From the NCBI RefSeq assembly GCF_000739775.1, contig NZ_BBJH01000047.1:1-64000 (forward strand): DNA of 64,000 nucleotides, in the 5' to 3' direction. The first letter of the stretch is position 1, and each line of letters opens with the position of its first letter. Origin of the DNA: Paraburkholderia heleia NBRC 101817 (GTDB taxonomy: Bacteria; Pseudomonadota; Gammaproteobacteria; Burkholderiales; Burkholderiaceae). Under the pieces are notes generated by a model. The model worked only from the letters and a program-made list of their open reading frames with translations. It searched no databases and was not told the origin of the DNA. Positions 25,711 through 34,795 of the stretch are shown here, one piece after another. The position numbers were made by a program, and so were the translations under genes.

Positions 25711-26709
25711 TCAGGTTCCATGCGCGGCGAGCGCGGCCGGCCACGGTTTCGACGCATCGAGCCGCACATAGCCATCGCCGGTCATGCCGCCCTTCAGGCG
25801 CGCGGCGAAGCGGCGCGCCACCTCGGGCGGCAACTGCAGCTTCACGCGGTACATGAGCTTCGCGCGCTCGCCCTGCGTCTCGACATACTTCGGCGTGAAC
25901 TGCGCGTCGCTCGCCACGTAGCCCACGCGCGCCGGGATTGGCTCGCCGGGAAAGGCGTCGAGGACGATGCGCGCCTGCGCGCCAATGGCGAGACGGCCCG
26001 CTTGCGGACCGGGCAGGAAGATCGTGAAGTAGATGTCTTCGGGATTCAGCATTGAAACGACGCGCCCGCCCGCGGGCAGCATGGTTCCGACTTCCACGAC
26101 GCGGTACTCGACGCGTCCCGCGAGCGGCGCGCGGATGATCGTTTCGTCGATTACGGCTTGCAGGCGCGCGACCTGCGCGTCGGCTTCCGCGATGGCGGCG
26201 CTCGCCTCGCCTTGCGCCGCCCGGGCGGCGTCCAGCGCCGCTTGCGCGCCGTCGAGCGCGAGCTGGCGCCGCTCGCGCTCGACACCGGAGATCTGCCCGG
26301 AGGCGAAGAGGTTCGACGCCTGAGTCCATTCGAGCCGTGCGAGGCGCACCTGTGCGGTGCTCGCGTCGGCCTCGTCGCCGGCGCGCTGGCGGGTGGCGGC
26401 GGCACGTTCGCGAGCGGCTTTGGCCGCGTCGAGCTGGGCACGCAGCTCCGCGTCATCCTCGCGCGCCACGACGGCACCCGCCGCGAGCAGGTCGCCCTCA
26501 TGCACCGGCAACGCGACGATGCGCCCGCCGTACTTCACGGCAACATCGACGCGCGTCATCTCTAGCCGCCCGTTCGCGTGGGCGATGTCTGCGGGCAATG
26601 CGCCTTCGCGGTTGTGCCGCCAGGCGACGCCCGCTGAGAGCAGAGCGGCGACGGCGAGCACCGCGCCGATCCACACGAGTTTTCTTTTCATTTTCAATCG
26701 GTCGTTCAC
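25711..26709 (-). CDS. HlyD-family efflux adaptor (YhiI-like)
   Basis: A periplasmic adaptor anchored by one helix (KLVWIGAVLAVAALLSAGVAW), then a barrel-sandwich half (GGRIVALPVHEGDLLAAGAVVAREDD), a long coiled-coil hairpin rich in Ala/Arg/Gln, and the returning half (IIRAPLAGRVEYRVVEVGTMLPAGGRV). A GTG at 26709 behind CGGAGATC looks like the best start. ATGs at 26691 and 26736 are alternatives. It is the first gene of the pump operon and sits right after the arcA remnant. Confidence 0.9.
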   Translation of the reverse strand: MNDRLKMKRKLVWIGAVLAVAALLSAGVAWRHNREGALPADIAHANGRLEMTRVDVAVKYGGRIVALPVHEGDLLAAGAVVAREDDAELRAQLDAAKAARERAAATRQRAGDEADASTAQVRLARLEWTQASNLFASGQISGVERERRQLALDGAQAALDAARAAQGEASAAIAEADAQVARLQAVIDETIIRAPLAGRVEYRVVEVGTMLPAGGRVVSMLNPEDIYFTIFLPGPQAGRLAIGAQARIVLDAFPGEPIPARVGYVASDAQFTPKYVETQGERAKLMYRVKLQLPPEVARRFAARLKGGMTGDGYVRLDASKPWPAALAAHGT

Positions 26710-26766
26710 TTCGTGATCTCCGGCGTGTTTCTGCATTACCCCGCCGGACGGGCGCGGAAAGCCGCG

Positions 26767-26943
26767 TTACGCTCGCAGGCGCGAGCGCGGCGGCGGTGCG
26801 GCAATCACCTGCGCAACGCTGATCACGTCGTCGCACGGTGGCGCCTCGCGGTTGGCGGGCGCGAGGCGTGCCTGGGCGAGCCCGGGGCGCGAGACGGGCA
26901 CGCGGTGCAGCTTGCCTGCCTCGGAGTAGACGCCGAATCCCAT
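26767..26943 (-). pseudogene. arcA: Arginine deiminase N-terminal remnant
   Basis: A 58-codon frame whose first ~45 residues read GVYSEAGKLHRVPVSRPGLAQARLAPANRE...CDDVISVAQ. This follows the opening of bacterial arginine deiminases (GVYSEVG.LRKVMVHRPGL..KRLTP.N.....FDDVLWV). After that the similarity is lost and a stop follows; the full enzyme is about 410 residues. It lies 14 bases after arcD, the normal place for arcA, so this is the cut end of an arcDABC operon. Confidence 0.75.
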
Positions 26944-26957
26944 GGCCGCGTCTGCGC

Positions 26958-28436
26958 TCAGAGGCCGAGTCGGCCGGTTGCGAGCAGCCATGCCGCGAGC
27001 CCGGCGAGCCCGACGATGGCGAGCAGCACGACGGCCTCGTACGGCTTGAACCAGCGAGCGTGCTGCTCGCGCCGCGCCCAGCCGTAGAGCAACACGCCCG
27101 GCGCATAGAGCAGGGCGCTTAGCAGCAGATACTTCGGGCCGGCCGCATACAGGAGCCAGACGCAGTAGACGGTGGCGAGCGCACCGATCAGCACGTCGCG
27201 GCGGCGACCCGCGTCGCCGGGCGCATAGCCGTCGCCCGAAATCGCGATGCTGGCGGCATACACGGCGGAGAAGAGGTAAGGAATGAGGATCATCGAGGTC
27301 GCGAGCGAGATCAGCGCCTGGTATGTGGCGTTCGAGACCAGCGTGACAATCAGGAAGAGCTGGACGAGACCGTTGGTGACCCACAGCGCATTGGCGGGCA
27401 CGCCGTGCGTGTTCTCGCGCGCGAGCCATGCCGGCATGACCATATCCTGCGCGGGCGTGAAGAGCGTCTCGGCGGCGAGCAGGGTCCAGGCGAGCAGCGC
27501 GCCGCCCACCGAGACGAGCAGGCCGATGCTGATCAGAATGGTTCCCCAGCGGCCGACCACGTGTTCGAGCACCCCGGCCATCGACGGATTCTTCATGCCC
27601 GCCAGTTCGGCTTGCGTCACGATGCCGAACGAGAGCAGCGAAACCGCCATCAGCAGCAACAACACGACGACGAAACCCGTGATGGTGGCGCGGCCGATAT
27701 CCTCGCGCTGCTGGGCGCGCGCCGAGTAGACGCTGGCGCCCTCGATGCCGATGAACACCCAGACCGTGATGAGCATTGTGCTCTTCACCTGGTCGAGCAC
27801 GCTCGGCAGTTTGGCGTTGCCCCAGAAGTCGGCGCTGAAGCGGCCGGTGTGAAACGCGGCGGCGGCGATCGCGATGAAGATGACGAGCGGGACGATCTTG
27901 GCGATGGTGGTGACGGCGTTCAGCATCGCCGCCCCGCGTACGCCGCGCAGGATGACAGCGTGCATGAGCCACAGCACGATGGAGGCGCCGACGATTGCGG
28001 CGCGCGTGTTGCCGTCGCCGAATGCCGGGAAGAAGTAGCCCAGCGTGCCGAACACGATCACGAGATAGCCGACGTTGCCGATCCACGCGCTGACCCAGTA
28101 GCCCCACGCGGAGTTGAAGCCGACGAACTCGCCGGCGCTGGCCCGCGCATACGCATAGATGCCGTTGTCGAGTTCGGGTTTGCGCAACGCCAGCGTCTGA
28201 TAGACGAGCGCCAGCATCAGCATGCCAATGCCGGTAACCAGCCAGCCGAGCACGATGGCGCCCGCCCCAGCGCCCGAGGCCATGTTTTGCGGCAGCGAGA
28301 AAATGCCGCTGCCGATCATCGAGCCGATGACCAGTGCGCTCAGCAGCCCAAACCGGAGTTTGCGCGGCGCGGCCGAAAGCTGTGGTTCGGCTTTGGCCTG
28401 CTGCGCGTCGTGGAAATGCCCTGCGGGTTGACTCAT
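26958..28436 (-). CDS. arcD: Arginine:ornithine antiporter-type APC permease
   Basis: A 492-residue APC-family transporter with about 12-13 helices. It opens KLRFGLLSALVIGSMIGSGIFSLPQNMA and has LDNGIYAYARASAGEFVGFNSAWGYWVSAWIGNVGY, as in ArcD/basic amino-acid antiporters, and WVFIGIEGASVYSARAQQREDIGRAT in the middle. ArcD exchanges arginine for ornithine to drive arginine fermentation. GAGGAGC precedes the start, and an FNR/ANR-like site with a TAATAG -10 lies upstream. The deiminase, carbamoyltransferase and kinase genes are missing, so the antiporter may be stranded or serve another locus. Confidence 0.85.
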   Translation of the reverse strand: MSQPAGHFHDAQQAKAEPQLSAAPRKLRFGLLSALVIGSMIGSGIFSLPQNMASGAGAGAIVLGWLVTGIGMLMLALVYQTLALRKPELDNGIYAYARASAGEFVGFNSAWGYWVSAWIGNVGYLVIVFGTLGYFFPAFGDGNTRAAIVGASIVLWLMHAVILRGVRGAAMLNAVTTIAKIVPLVIFIAIAAAAFHTGRFSADFWGNAKLPSVLDQVKSTMLITVWVFIGIEGASVYSARAQQREDIGRATITGFVVVLLLLMAVSLLSFGIVTQAELAGMKNPSMAGVLEHVVGRWGTILISIGLLVSVGGALLAWTLLAAETLFTPAQDMVMPAWLARENTHGVPANALWVTNGLVQLFLIVTLVSNATYQALISLATSMILIPYLFSAVYAASIAISGDGYAPGDAGRRRDVLIGALATVYCVWLLYAAGPKYLLLSALLYAPGVLLYGWARREQHARWFKPYEAVVLLAIVGLAGLAAWLLATGRLGL

Positions 28437-28493
28437 GACAAGCTCCTCGTAACGGAACGCCGGTCTATTACGTCACGGAATCGCCGCGTCAAA

Positions 28494-28507
28494 TTGATCT
28501 GGATCAT
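28494..28507 (-). promoter_or_regulatory. FNR/ANR-like site of arcD
   Basis: TTGATCTGGATCAT matches TTGAT-N4-ATCAA in 9 of 10 fixed positions. On the minus strand a TAATAG (28470-28465) lies about 30 bases beyond its centre, the spacing of a class II FNR promoter, and the arcD ATG follows at 28436. ADI operons are known ANR/FNR targets. Confidence 0.7.
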
Positions 28508-28639
28508 CGACTTCAAGGAGCAGGCGAATCGGATCTCGCGGCCGCAAGCGGTGTGCGCCGACCGCCGCGCGATTGGCGTGCGTCAAGCGGATGGCCACGG
28601 CGGCGACCCCGATGCATTGACGTTCCCGCGGCGCGCCGT

Positions 28640-30109
28640 TCATCCCATAGACGAGCCCCCCGCAACCGGCAATGAAACGGATAACGTAAATCCCTGTCCA
28701 GGTGCCGTCTGTATCCACAGCTCACCGCCGAGCGCCGCGGCACGTTCACGCATGCCCAGCAGGCCGAACGAATTGCGCGCAGGACGCCTGTCGCTCGGGC
28801 AGCCTCGACCGTTGTCGGCAACGGTTACGATACAGTTCGGTCCTTGCCGCACAATATTGAGCATCACCTCGGTCGCGCCCGAATGACGGGCGACGTTGGT
28901 CATGGCTTCCTGGACAACGCGGAACACGACAGTCGCGATTTCGGGGGTGAAGTCGATGTCGTCTGCATCGATCTGCCGGATCACGCGCACTCCATATCGC
29001 GCCGAAAACTGGTCGCTGAACCATTCGACTGCGGGGATCAAGCCGAGATCGTCCAGCATGGCGGGACGCAGATCCGCAGCAATTCGCCTCACGGACACAA
29101 CGAGCTGATCGATCAACGTGTAGATGGTGTGCAGATCTGCGCCGGCCAGTGCCGTCATGGAGGCTTCGGCGCGGTTGTCGATGCGGGAGACTTCCAGCTT
29201 CAACGCAGCCAGCTGCTGGCCCAGATCGTCGTGCAGTTCGCGCGCGATACGCGTCTTTTCCTCTTCGCGCACATGCTGGATATTCGCCGAGAGCTGCTGC
29301 AGGTCTTCGCGCGACTCCCGCAGCGCTTCATCTGCGCGTTTGCGGTCCGTTATGTCCATGATCCAGCCGACCATCCGGTAGGGCCGGCCGGCGCGGTCCC
29401 ACAACGCCTGGCCGCGTGAGTGGATCCACCGGTACTCACCGGAACGCATGCGTATCCGATATTCGACGTCATAGGCGCACTTGTGCTCGAGGTGCCCCGC
29501 GAGGCTGGCCTTGACCCGATCGACGTCGTCCGGATGAACGACGTCGAGCAGGACCTGGGTTCGACCCGGCAACTCGTCGCCGCCATAACCGGCGATTTCC
29601 CTGAAGTGTGGCGAGAGATAGATTGCGTCGGTGTTCGGATTCCAGTCCCACAAGCCCGCGGTTGCGCCGCTTATGGCCAACTGAAAGCGTTCTTCGCTTT
29701 CCCTGAGCGCCATGGCTGCGCGATGCCGTTCGAGCGCGTACCGGATGACCCGGCTCAAGTCCGACGGACGTATCTCGCGCTTCGAGAGGTAATCCTGCGC
29801 GCCGTTCTGGATCGCCTGCACGCCGACCGACATATCTTCGAGGCCCGTGAGAACCAGCACCGGCAGGTCGGGTGCCTGCCGATGCAAAGTTCTGTATGTG
29901 TCGAGACCTTGCGCGTCCGGTAATCCCAGGTCGAGCAGCGCCACGTCGAAATGCGCGGTCGCAAGGCGTGCCAGCGCGCCTGACAGGGACTCGGCTCGAA
30001 CCAGGCTGTGCCGGAAATCCCGCACATCGCTGAGCGCCTCGCCGATCAGCAGCGCGTCGCTCGGGCTGTCCTCAACGAGGAGGATCTGAAATTCCGGCAG
30101 CCTGATCAT
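28640..30109 (-). CDS. REC-PAS-HisKA_3 hybrid sensor kinase
   Basis: A 489-residue cytoplasmic protein. The receiver domain (residues 5-125) has its phospho-acceptor D60 in VALLDLGLPD. A PAS/PAC domain (about 145-265) runs from RFQLAISGATAGLWDWN to MVGWIMDITDRKR. The NarL-type kinase dimerisation helix EEKTRIARELHDDLGQQLAALK carries the histidine near 290, and the HATPase follows (VVFRVVQEAMTNVARHS; VADNGRGC; FGLLGMRERAAALGGEL). There is no membrane segment, so the signal is internal. It overlaps the preceding regulator by 4 bases (ATGA). HisKA_3 kinases normally pair with NarL/FixJ regulators, none of which is adjacent. Confidence 0.9.
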   Translation of the reverse strand: MIRLPEFQILLVEDSPSDALLIGEALSDVRDFRHSLVRAESLSGALARLATAHFDVALLDLGLPDAQGLDTYRTLHRQAPDLPVLVLTGLEDMSVGVQAIQNGAQDYLSKREIRPSDLSRVIRYALERHRAAMALRESEERFQLAISGATAGLWDWNPNTDAIYLSPHFREIAGYGGDELPGRTQVLLDVVHPDDVDRVKASLAGHLEHKCAYDVEYRIRMRSGEYRWIHSRGQALWDRAGRPYRMVGWIMDITDRKRADEALRESREDLQQLSANIQHVREEEKTRIARELHDDLGQQLAALKLEVSRIDNRAEASMTALAGADLHTIYTLIDQLVVSVRRIAADLRPAMLDDLGLIPAVEWFSDQFSARYGVRVIRQIDADDIDFTPEIATVVFRVVQEAMTNVARHSGATEVMLNIVRQGPNCIVTVADNGRGCPSDRRPARNSFGLLGMRERAAALGGELWIQTAPGQGFTLSVSLPVAGGSSMG

Positions 30110-30558
30110 GATTTGACAGCGGGGAGCGTGACGACACCAAACCAGAAGTCCTTGATTGTGCGCACGACGTCGACGAACTTCGCGAAATCGACCGGTTTGG
30201 CGATGTAGCAGTTTGCATGGAGGCCGTACGTTCTCGCTACATCCTCCTCCGACCTGGACGTGGTTAGCACGACTACCGGAATGTGCATGAGATCCGGATC
30301 GGTCTTCAGCTCCTGGAGCACCTCCCGACCGCTCTTTCTCGGCAGGTTGAGATCGAGGATGATCAGGCCGGGTCGAGGCGCTGCGCGATGTTTGCCCTCG
30401 CGCCGCAGGAATTCCATGGCGACCACGCCGTCCTCCACCACATGCAGCGGATTCGCGACCTTGTAATAGTCAAGTGCCTCGCGCGTCATCATGACGTCCG
30501 TGGGACTGTCCTCGACGAGGAGGATGTGAATCAGGTCGTCGGCTGGATCGGATAGCAT
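30106..30558 (-). CDS. Stand-alone CheY-like response regulator
   Basis: A 150-residue single receiver domain of the Rcp1 group: acidic pocket LLVEDSPTDV, phosphorylation site D69 in LIILDLNLPRKSGREVL, conserved VVVLTTSRSEEDV and NCYIAKPVDFAKF (lysine of the active site). It has no output domain. It is encoded 3 bases after a PAS kinase and overlaps the REC-PAS kinase by 4 bases, so it probably passes phosphate between the two sensors. Receivers of this type often pair with phytochrome-like kinases. Confidence 0.92.
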   Translation of the reverse strand: MLSDPADDLIHILLVEDSPTDVMMTREALDYYKVANPLHVVEDGVVAMEFLRREGKHRAAPRPGLIILDLNLPRKSGREVLQELKTDPDLMHIPVVVLTTSRSEEDVARTYGLHANCYIAKPVDFAKFVDVVRTIKDFWFGVVTLPAVKS

Positions 30559-30561
30559 GGG

Positions 30562-32214
30562 CTACTCCTGCGATTCGGGCCGGGACGGAAGCGCATCGCC
30601 CGTCCCTGCATTCAGCGTGAAAAAGAAGGCTGTCCCGCTACCTGGAACAGACTCGATCCAGATCCTCCCCCCGTGCTGCTCGACAATCCGCTTGCAGAGT
30701 GCCAGTCCTATTCCGGTACCTGGATACTCGGCGCGCGTATGAAGGCGCTGGAAGATCAGGAAAATCCGCGCGAAATACTGGGGGTCGATACCGATCCCGT
30801 TGTCCCTCACCGAGATCACCCAGTCCTTGCCGTCGCGCTCGGCTTTGACATCGATCTGCGCGGGGACGTCGCGACGACGGAACTTGAGGGCATTTCCCAC
30901 CAGGTTCTGAAAAAGCAGGGCAACCTGTGTTGGATTGGCGATCACAGTCGGCAACTCTCCGCGATTGATCGTCGCGCCAGCCTCCAGCAGGCCGACGCTC
31001 AGGCTTTTTAGCGCCTGGTCGAGTGCCCTTCCGCACTCGGTCAGTTGATGTGCGGCTCCCGACCGGCCCACCCGCGAATAGGCGAGCAGGTCGTCGATGA
31101 GAGTCTGCATGCGCGTCGCGCCGTCCACTGCGTGTCCGATGAATTCGTCCGCACGCGCATCCAGCTGACCCTGATACCTGCGCTGCAGCAATTGCAGAGG
31201 GCCGGCAACGGCGCGCAACGGTTCCTGAAGATCATGGGAGGCGACGTAAGCAAACTGTTCGAGATCCTGATTGGAGCGGGCGAGCTCTTCCGTCCGTCTC
31301 AGCAGTTCCTGCTCAGCACGCTTGCGTTCCGTGATATCCACGATCGCAGCGAGCACAAAGACTTCGTCCGAGGTCTGGACCGGGTTCAGTCCAATTTCGA
31401 CCGGGAATTCCGAGCCGTCCCGCCGCAGCCCGTAGAGGTCGCGCCCGGTGCCCATCGGCCGCGGCTTCAGGTCACCGAAAAACGCGGCGCGATACTCGTG
31501 ATGCCCGGCACGGAAGCGCTCCGGTACGAGCGTTTCAATGGGCTTGCCGCAGAGGTCCTCGCGCGTATAACCGAACAATTTCTCGGTCTGCGCATTGACG
31601 AGGGCGATCCGGCCCTCACGATCCACCATCACCATCGCATTGGGTGCGGCTTCCACCACTTGTCGGAAGCGCTCCTCGAGCCGTCTGCGCTCGGTAATGT
31701 CGACAACGGCTGCCAGAACGAATATCTCGTTGTCGGTCGTGACCGGGTTGAGTCCGATCTCGACCGGAAACTCGGAGCCGTCCTTGCGCCGGGCAAAGAG
31801 ATCGCGACCGACGCCCATCGGGCGACTGCGCAGGTCGCCATAAAACATATGACGATAACCCGGATGTGCAGCGCGCAAGCGCTCCGGTACGAGCATATCG
31901 ACGCAATGCCCGAGCAGCTCGTCGCGCGAGTAGCCGAAGAGCTTTTCCGTCTGTGCATTTACCAGGATGATCTGGCCGTCGCGGTCGGCCATCACCATGG
32001 CGTTGGGCGCCGCCTCCACCACCTGCCGAAAGAGCTCGTGGGTCAGGCCGCTGAGTGGCTTGTTCTGTTCCAATTCGCTCTCCGTGTTCGTTTCGAACTG
32101 ACTGTCGGAACACAACCGGGACTTCACTGCTCGGCGCAAAGTTGCCTGGCCATGGGCTGATTCATCGGCCGCGCGCGTTGTCTGCAGAACGGGTGGCGGC
32201 TTGAACCGCGACAT
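30562..32214 (-). CDS. Tandem-PAS histidine kinase
   Basis: A 550-residue cytoplasmic kinase from the ATG at 32214; a longer frame to 32325 is possible. Two PAS/PAC domains are near copies of each other: both read FRQVVEAAPNAMVM, LVNAQTEKLFGY, LVPER, GSEFPVEIGLNPV and VDITER. HisKA follows, with its histidine in YVASHDLQEPLRAVAG near residue 320, then the HATPase (FQNLVGNALKFRR; VRDNGIGIDPQYFARIF; GTGIGLALCKRIVEQHGG). The kinase core is like those of bacteriophytochromes. It lies 3 bases from the CheY-like gene, forming a compact operon. Confidence 0.9.
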   Translation of the reverse strand: MSRFKPPPVLQTTRAADESAHGQATLRRAVKSRLCSDSQFETNTESELEQNKPLSGLTHELFRQVVEAAPNAMVMADRDGQIILVNAQTEKLFGYSRDELLGHCVDMLVPERLRAAHPGYRHMFYGDLRSRPMGVGRDLFARRKDGSEFPVEIGLNPVTTDNEIFVLAAVVDITERRRLEERFRQVVEAAPNAMVMVDREGRIALVNAQTEKLFGYTREDLCGKPIETLVPERFRAGHHEYRAAFFGDLKPRPMGTGRDLYGLRRDGSEFPVEIGLNPVQTSDEVFVLAAIVDITERKRAEQELLRRTEELARSNQDLEQFAYVASHDLQEPLRAVAGPLQLLQRRYQGQLDARADEFIGHAVDGATRMQTLIDDLLAYSRVGRSGAAHQLTECGRALDQALKSLSVGLLEAGATINRGELPTVIANPTQVALLFQNLVGNALKFRRRDVPAQIDVKAERDGKDWVISVRDNGIGIDPQYFARIFLIFQRLHTRAEYPGTGIGLALCKRIVEQHGGRIWIESVPGSGTAFFFTLNAGTGDALPSRPESQE

Positions 32215-32494
32215 TGCGGTTGACCCCGCATCATTGTATAGCGGCGAGCGATACCGCGATCCAGGGGAGCAACAGACGCCGCGCTCGCGGCCGGCCGACA
32301 GGCGAGCAGGGCTAACCAACGCCACGAATGGCCCGTCAACGTGGCCTCATGTGGCGGCGGCTATGAGCCTGTCTGATCGTCAATATCGTGAGGTGAGACG
32401 GATATGGCTTCCACGGGGCGTTCACGTGGCACCGGGCCAGCCGCAAACAGGGATGATGGGCAATCGCGAGGGCCGTCCGCGTCACGCAGGTTGT

Positions 32495-34741
32495 TCACTC
32501 CGGCAGCGTTGCCCAGCGAAAGAACGCGCGTGAATCCGCATCGAGTTTTCCGAACCACCTTTCGTACACTGCAGCGAACTCCGGCGACCCATACAGGCGG
32601 CTGAGCGTGCGGTCTACCAGCAGACGCAGGTCGTCATCTCCGCGCGTCATGCCGATTGCCACCGATACGCTCGTGAAGTGTCGGTCGAGAACGACGAGGT
32701 CGTTTGCCGCGGGGCTGTCGTGCGCCGCCGCAATGAGAAGCGCGCGGTCCGCGAAGAAGACGCTCGACTGGCGGTCCGTGACCTTCTGGAAACCGGCCTG
32801 GATTGAAGTGACGGGAATAATCGTCGCCGAGATTGCGAACTTGTCGAGCTTGTCGCCAAGCCAGCGCTGTGCAGGCGAGTCCGCGACGACCGACACTGTT
32901 TGCCGGGAGAGGAGTTTGGCAGGCGAGGCGCGCCAGATCGGATGAGACAGGCGCTCGCCCGAAAGAATCTCGCGCAGCCCGGAAGGCGCATCGGTGCGCA
33001 AAAGGGCGCCTATACCGCCTGGATAGACTGGGATGGAAAACGACATGCCTTGTCGGTTCGTAAGCGTATCGAGCACCCCGCACACGAGATCGACCCGCTT
33101 TTCACGCAACGCACGCGTGTCGTCGCCGTGCGGGAGCGGAACCCACTGGATCCTGAGTGTGGCGAGGCCCGTCTCGCTGCGGATCTGTTCCGCGATCTTC
33201 TGGCACAACGCCACTGTGTAGCCCGTCACCTGACCACTGGCGTCCCTGTACGCATACGGACGCGCATCGCTGAGATAGCCCATGCGGATCGTGCCCGACT
33301 GCCCGATTCGCAGGAGCGTCGCGCTCGTCGTTGGCTCCCCGGCGTGCACCGGATGCGGCATGAACGCCGAAAGCGCGAGTATGCCGATGGTCATCGCCGC
33401 AGCAGCGGAACCCGCAGCCGTGCGCGGCGCGGAGGCCGGCGAGCCGGTGCGATTGACCGCGAAGCCATAGATCGCGTAGCCGATCGCCATGACCAGCATT
33501 CCCCCCATCACGGCATCCTTGCCCGAAGCGTAGATGGCATAGACCGAGTACGCCAGGGCCACCACCGCGACCGACGCGTTGAGCCGGTACTTCGCTGCCT
33601 GCGTGGCGGCGTTGCGCATCATCACGAACAGAGCCGATAGCGAAATGACATACGGAATCACATTGGTGACGACGGCAAGGTTGACGAGTGCAGCGAATTG
33701 TTCGCTCAGATTGGGGGAAATCGTGGACAAGGCCATCATTGACTGCACGATTCCCATGATCACCATGCCCGCAACCGGCGCGCCCAAGCGATTTGCCTTA
33801 CCGAAAACAGCGGGGAACATCTGGCTATCGGAAGCGTCTTTGGCCGTTTGCGCGAGCGTGAATTGCCAGCCCAGCAGGGAGCCGACGCACGCCATGGCCG
33901 CCAGGGCCATGACGACGGAACCAACGGCAGGGTTGAACATTCTGGCAAAGGCGAGGCCGAACGGTCCCGTCGATTGGGCGAGTTCCGCATTCGGCACGAT
34001 GCCCTGGATCACGGCCGTGGAGAGAATGTAGATAACCGCCGCGCCGAGGGTGCCGAACATGCAGGCCAACGGCACATCGCGCCTGGGGTTCTCGACGGCC
34101 GACGAGTTCTGAACTGCCGATTCCATGCCGAGGAACGCCCAAAGCGTAAGCGAAATGCTCGAACCCATGCCCTCCACGAGGCGTAGCCCTTTCGGGTTCC
34201 ATGCTGCGGCGAAAGTTGCGCCTTGAAACCACAGCCACCCTGCAACCGAGATGAAGCCTACGGGCAGGATCACACCCCAAACCGTGACCGCGCCGATGCG
34301 GCCCGTTATTTTGGGGCCGCCGAAATTGGCCAGCGTGGTCAGCCACAGAAGACCGATCACGCCAAGACAGGTCGCGAGCGGGGACGAGGTCAGCAAGGGG
34401 AAAAATGCGGCGAGATAGCCGAGCGCAGAACTCGCGACCGCTACATTCGCAATGGCGATAGACAGGAAGTAGAGAAAGAAGACCTGAAAATAGCCGTCCT
34501 TGCCGTAAGCCTCCTCCGCGTAGGCGGCCATGCCGCCGGCACGCTGATTCAACAGTCCGGCTTCGGCAAAGCCCCAGGCAATGGCGAGCGATCCGACTGC
34601 CGTAACGAGCCACGACAGCAACGAGATCGCACCGACCTGCGCCATGTTGGCCGGCAGCATGATGATGCCCGATCCCATCATGTTCACGGTGACGATGAAC
34701 GTCAGTTGCACGACATTCATCTTTTTGGGTTGATCGGTCAT
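32495..34741 (-). CDS. PotE-like amino-acid permease fused to periplasmic solute-binding domain
   Basis: A 748-residue fusion. Residues 1-435 match PotE-type APC antiporters closely: VTVNMMGSGIIMLPANMAQVG, RAGGMAAYAEEAYGK, LANFGGPKITGRI, SSISLTLWAFLGMESA and VENPRRDVP. A further hydrophobic stretch near 445-463 ends MPHPVHAGEP like a signal sequence and would carry the chain to the periplasm. Residues 476-748 form a family-3 solute-binding domain (GTIRMGYLSDARPYAYRDASGQVTGYTVALCQKIA; KRVDLVCG; YERWFGKLD). Binding proteins normally serve ABC or TRAP systems or sensors, not APC antiporters. It is 54 bases after the membrane-protein gene and upstream of the sensor genes. It may be a transporter with a tethered capture domain, or a transceptor. 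Confidence 0.88.
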   Translation of the reverse strand: MTDQPKKMNVVQLTFIVTVNMMGSGIIMLPANMAQVGAISLLSWLVTAVGSLAIAWGFAEAGLLNQRAGGMAAYAEEAYGKDGYFQVFFLYFLSIAIANVAVASSALGYLAAFFPLLTSSPLATCLGVIGLLWLTTLANFGGPKITGRIGAVTVWGVILPVGFISVAGWLWFQGATFAAAWNPKGLRLVEGMGSSISLTLWAFLGMESAVQNSSAVENPRRDVPLACMFGTLGAAVIYILSTAVIQGIVPNAELAQSTGPFGLAFARMFNPAVGSVVMALAAMACVGSLLGWQFTLAQTAKDASDSQMFPAVFGKANRLGAPVAGMVIMGIVQSMMALSTISPNLSEQFAALVNLAVVTNVIPYVISLSALFVMMRNAATQAAKYRLNASVAVVALAYSVYAIYASGKDAVMGGMLVMAIGYAIYGFAVNRTGSPASAPRTAAGSAAAAMTIGILALSAFMPHPVHAGEPTTSATLLRIGQSGTIRMGYLSDARPYAYRDASGQVTGYTVALCQKIAEQIRSETGLATLRIQWVPLPHGDDTRALREKRVDLVCGVLDTLTNRQGMSFSIPVYPGGIGALLRTDAPSGLREILSGERLSHPIWRASPAKLLSRQTVSVVADSPAQRWLGDKLDKFAISATIIPVTSIQAGFQKVTDRQSSVFFADRALLIAAAHDSPAANDLVVLDRHFTSVSVAIGMTRGDDDLRLLVDRTLSRLYGSPEFAAVYERWFGKLDADSRAFFRWATLPE

Positions 34742-34795
34742 GGTAATCCTCCTGCCCGTATCGCTGTGCGAGCGCCCGGCAAGTCGCGACAGCTT

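Noticed and set aside
27405..28886. 493-codon plus-strand frame over arcD
   Set aside because: Antisense shadow with Asp/Glu/Arg/His-rich composition.
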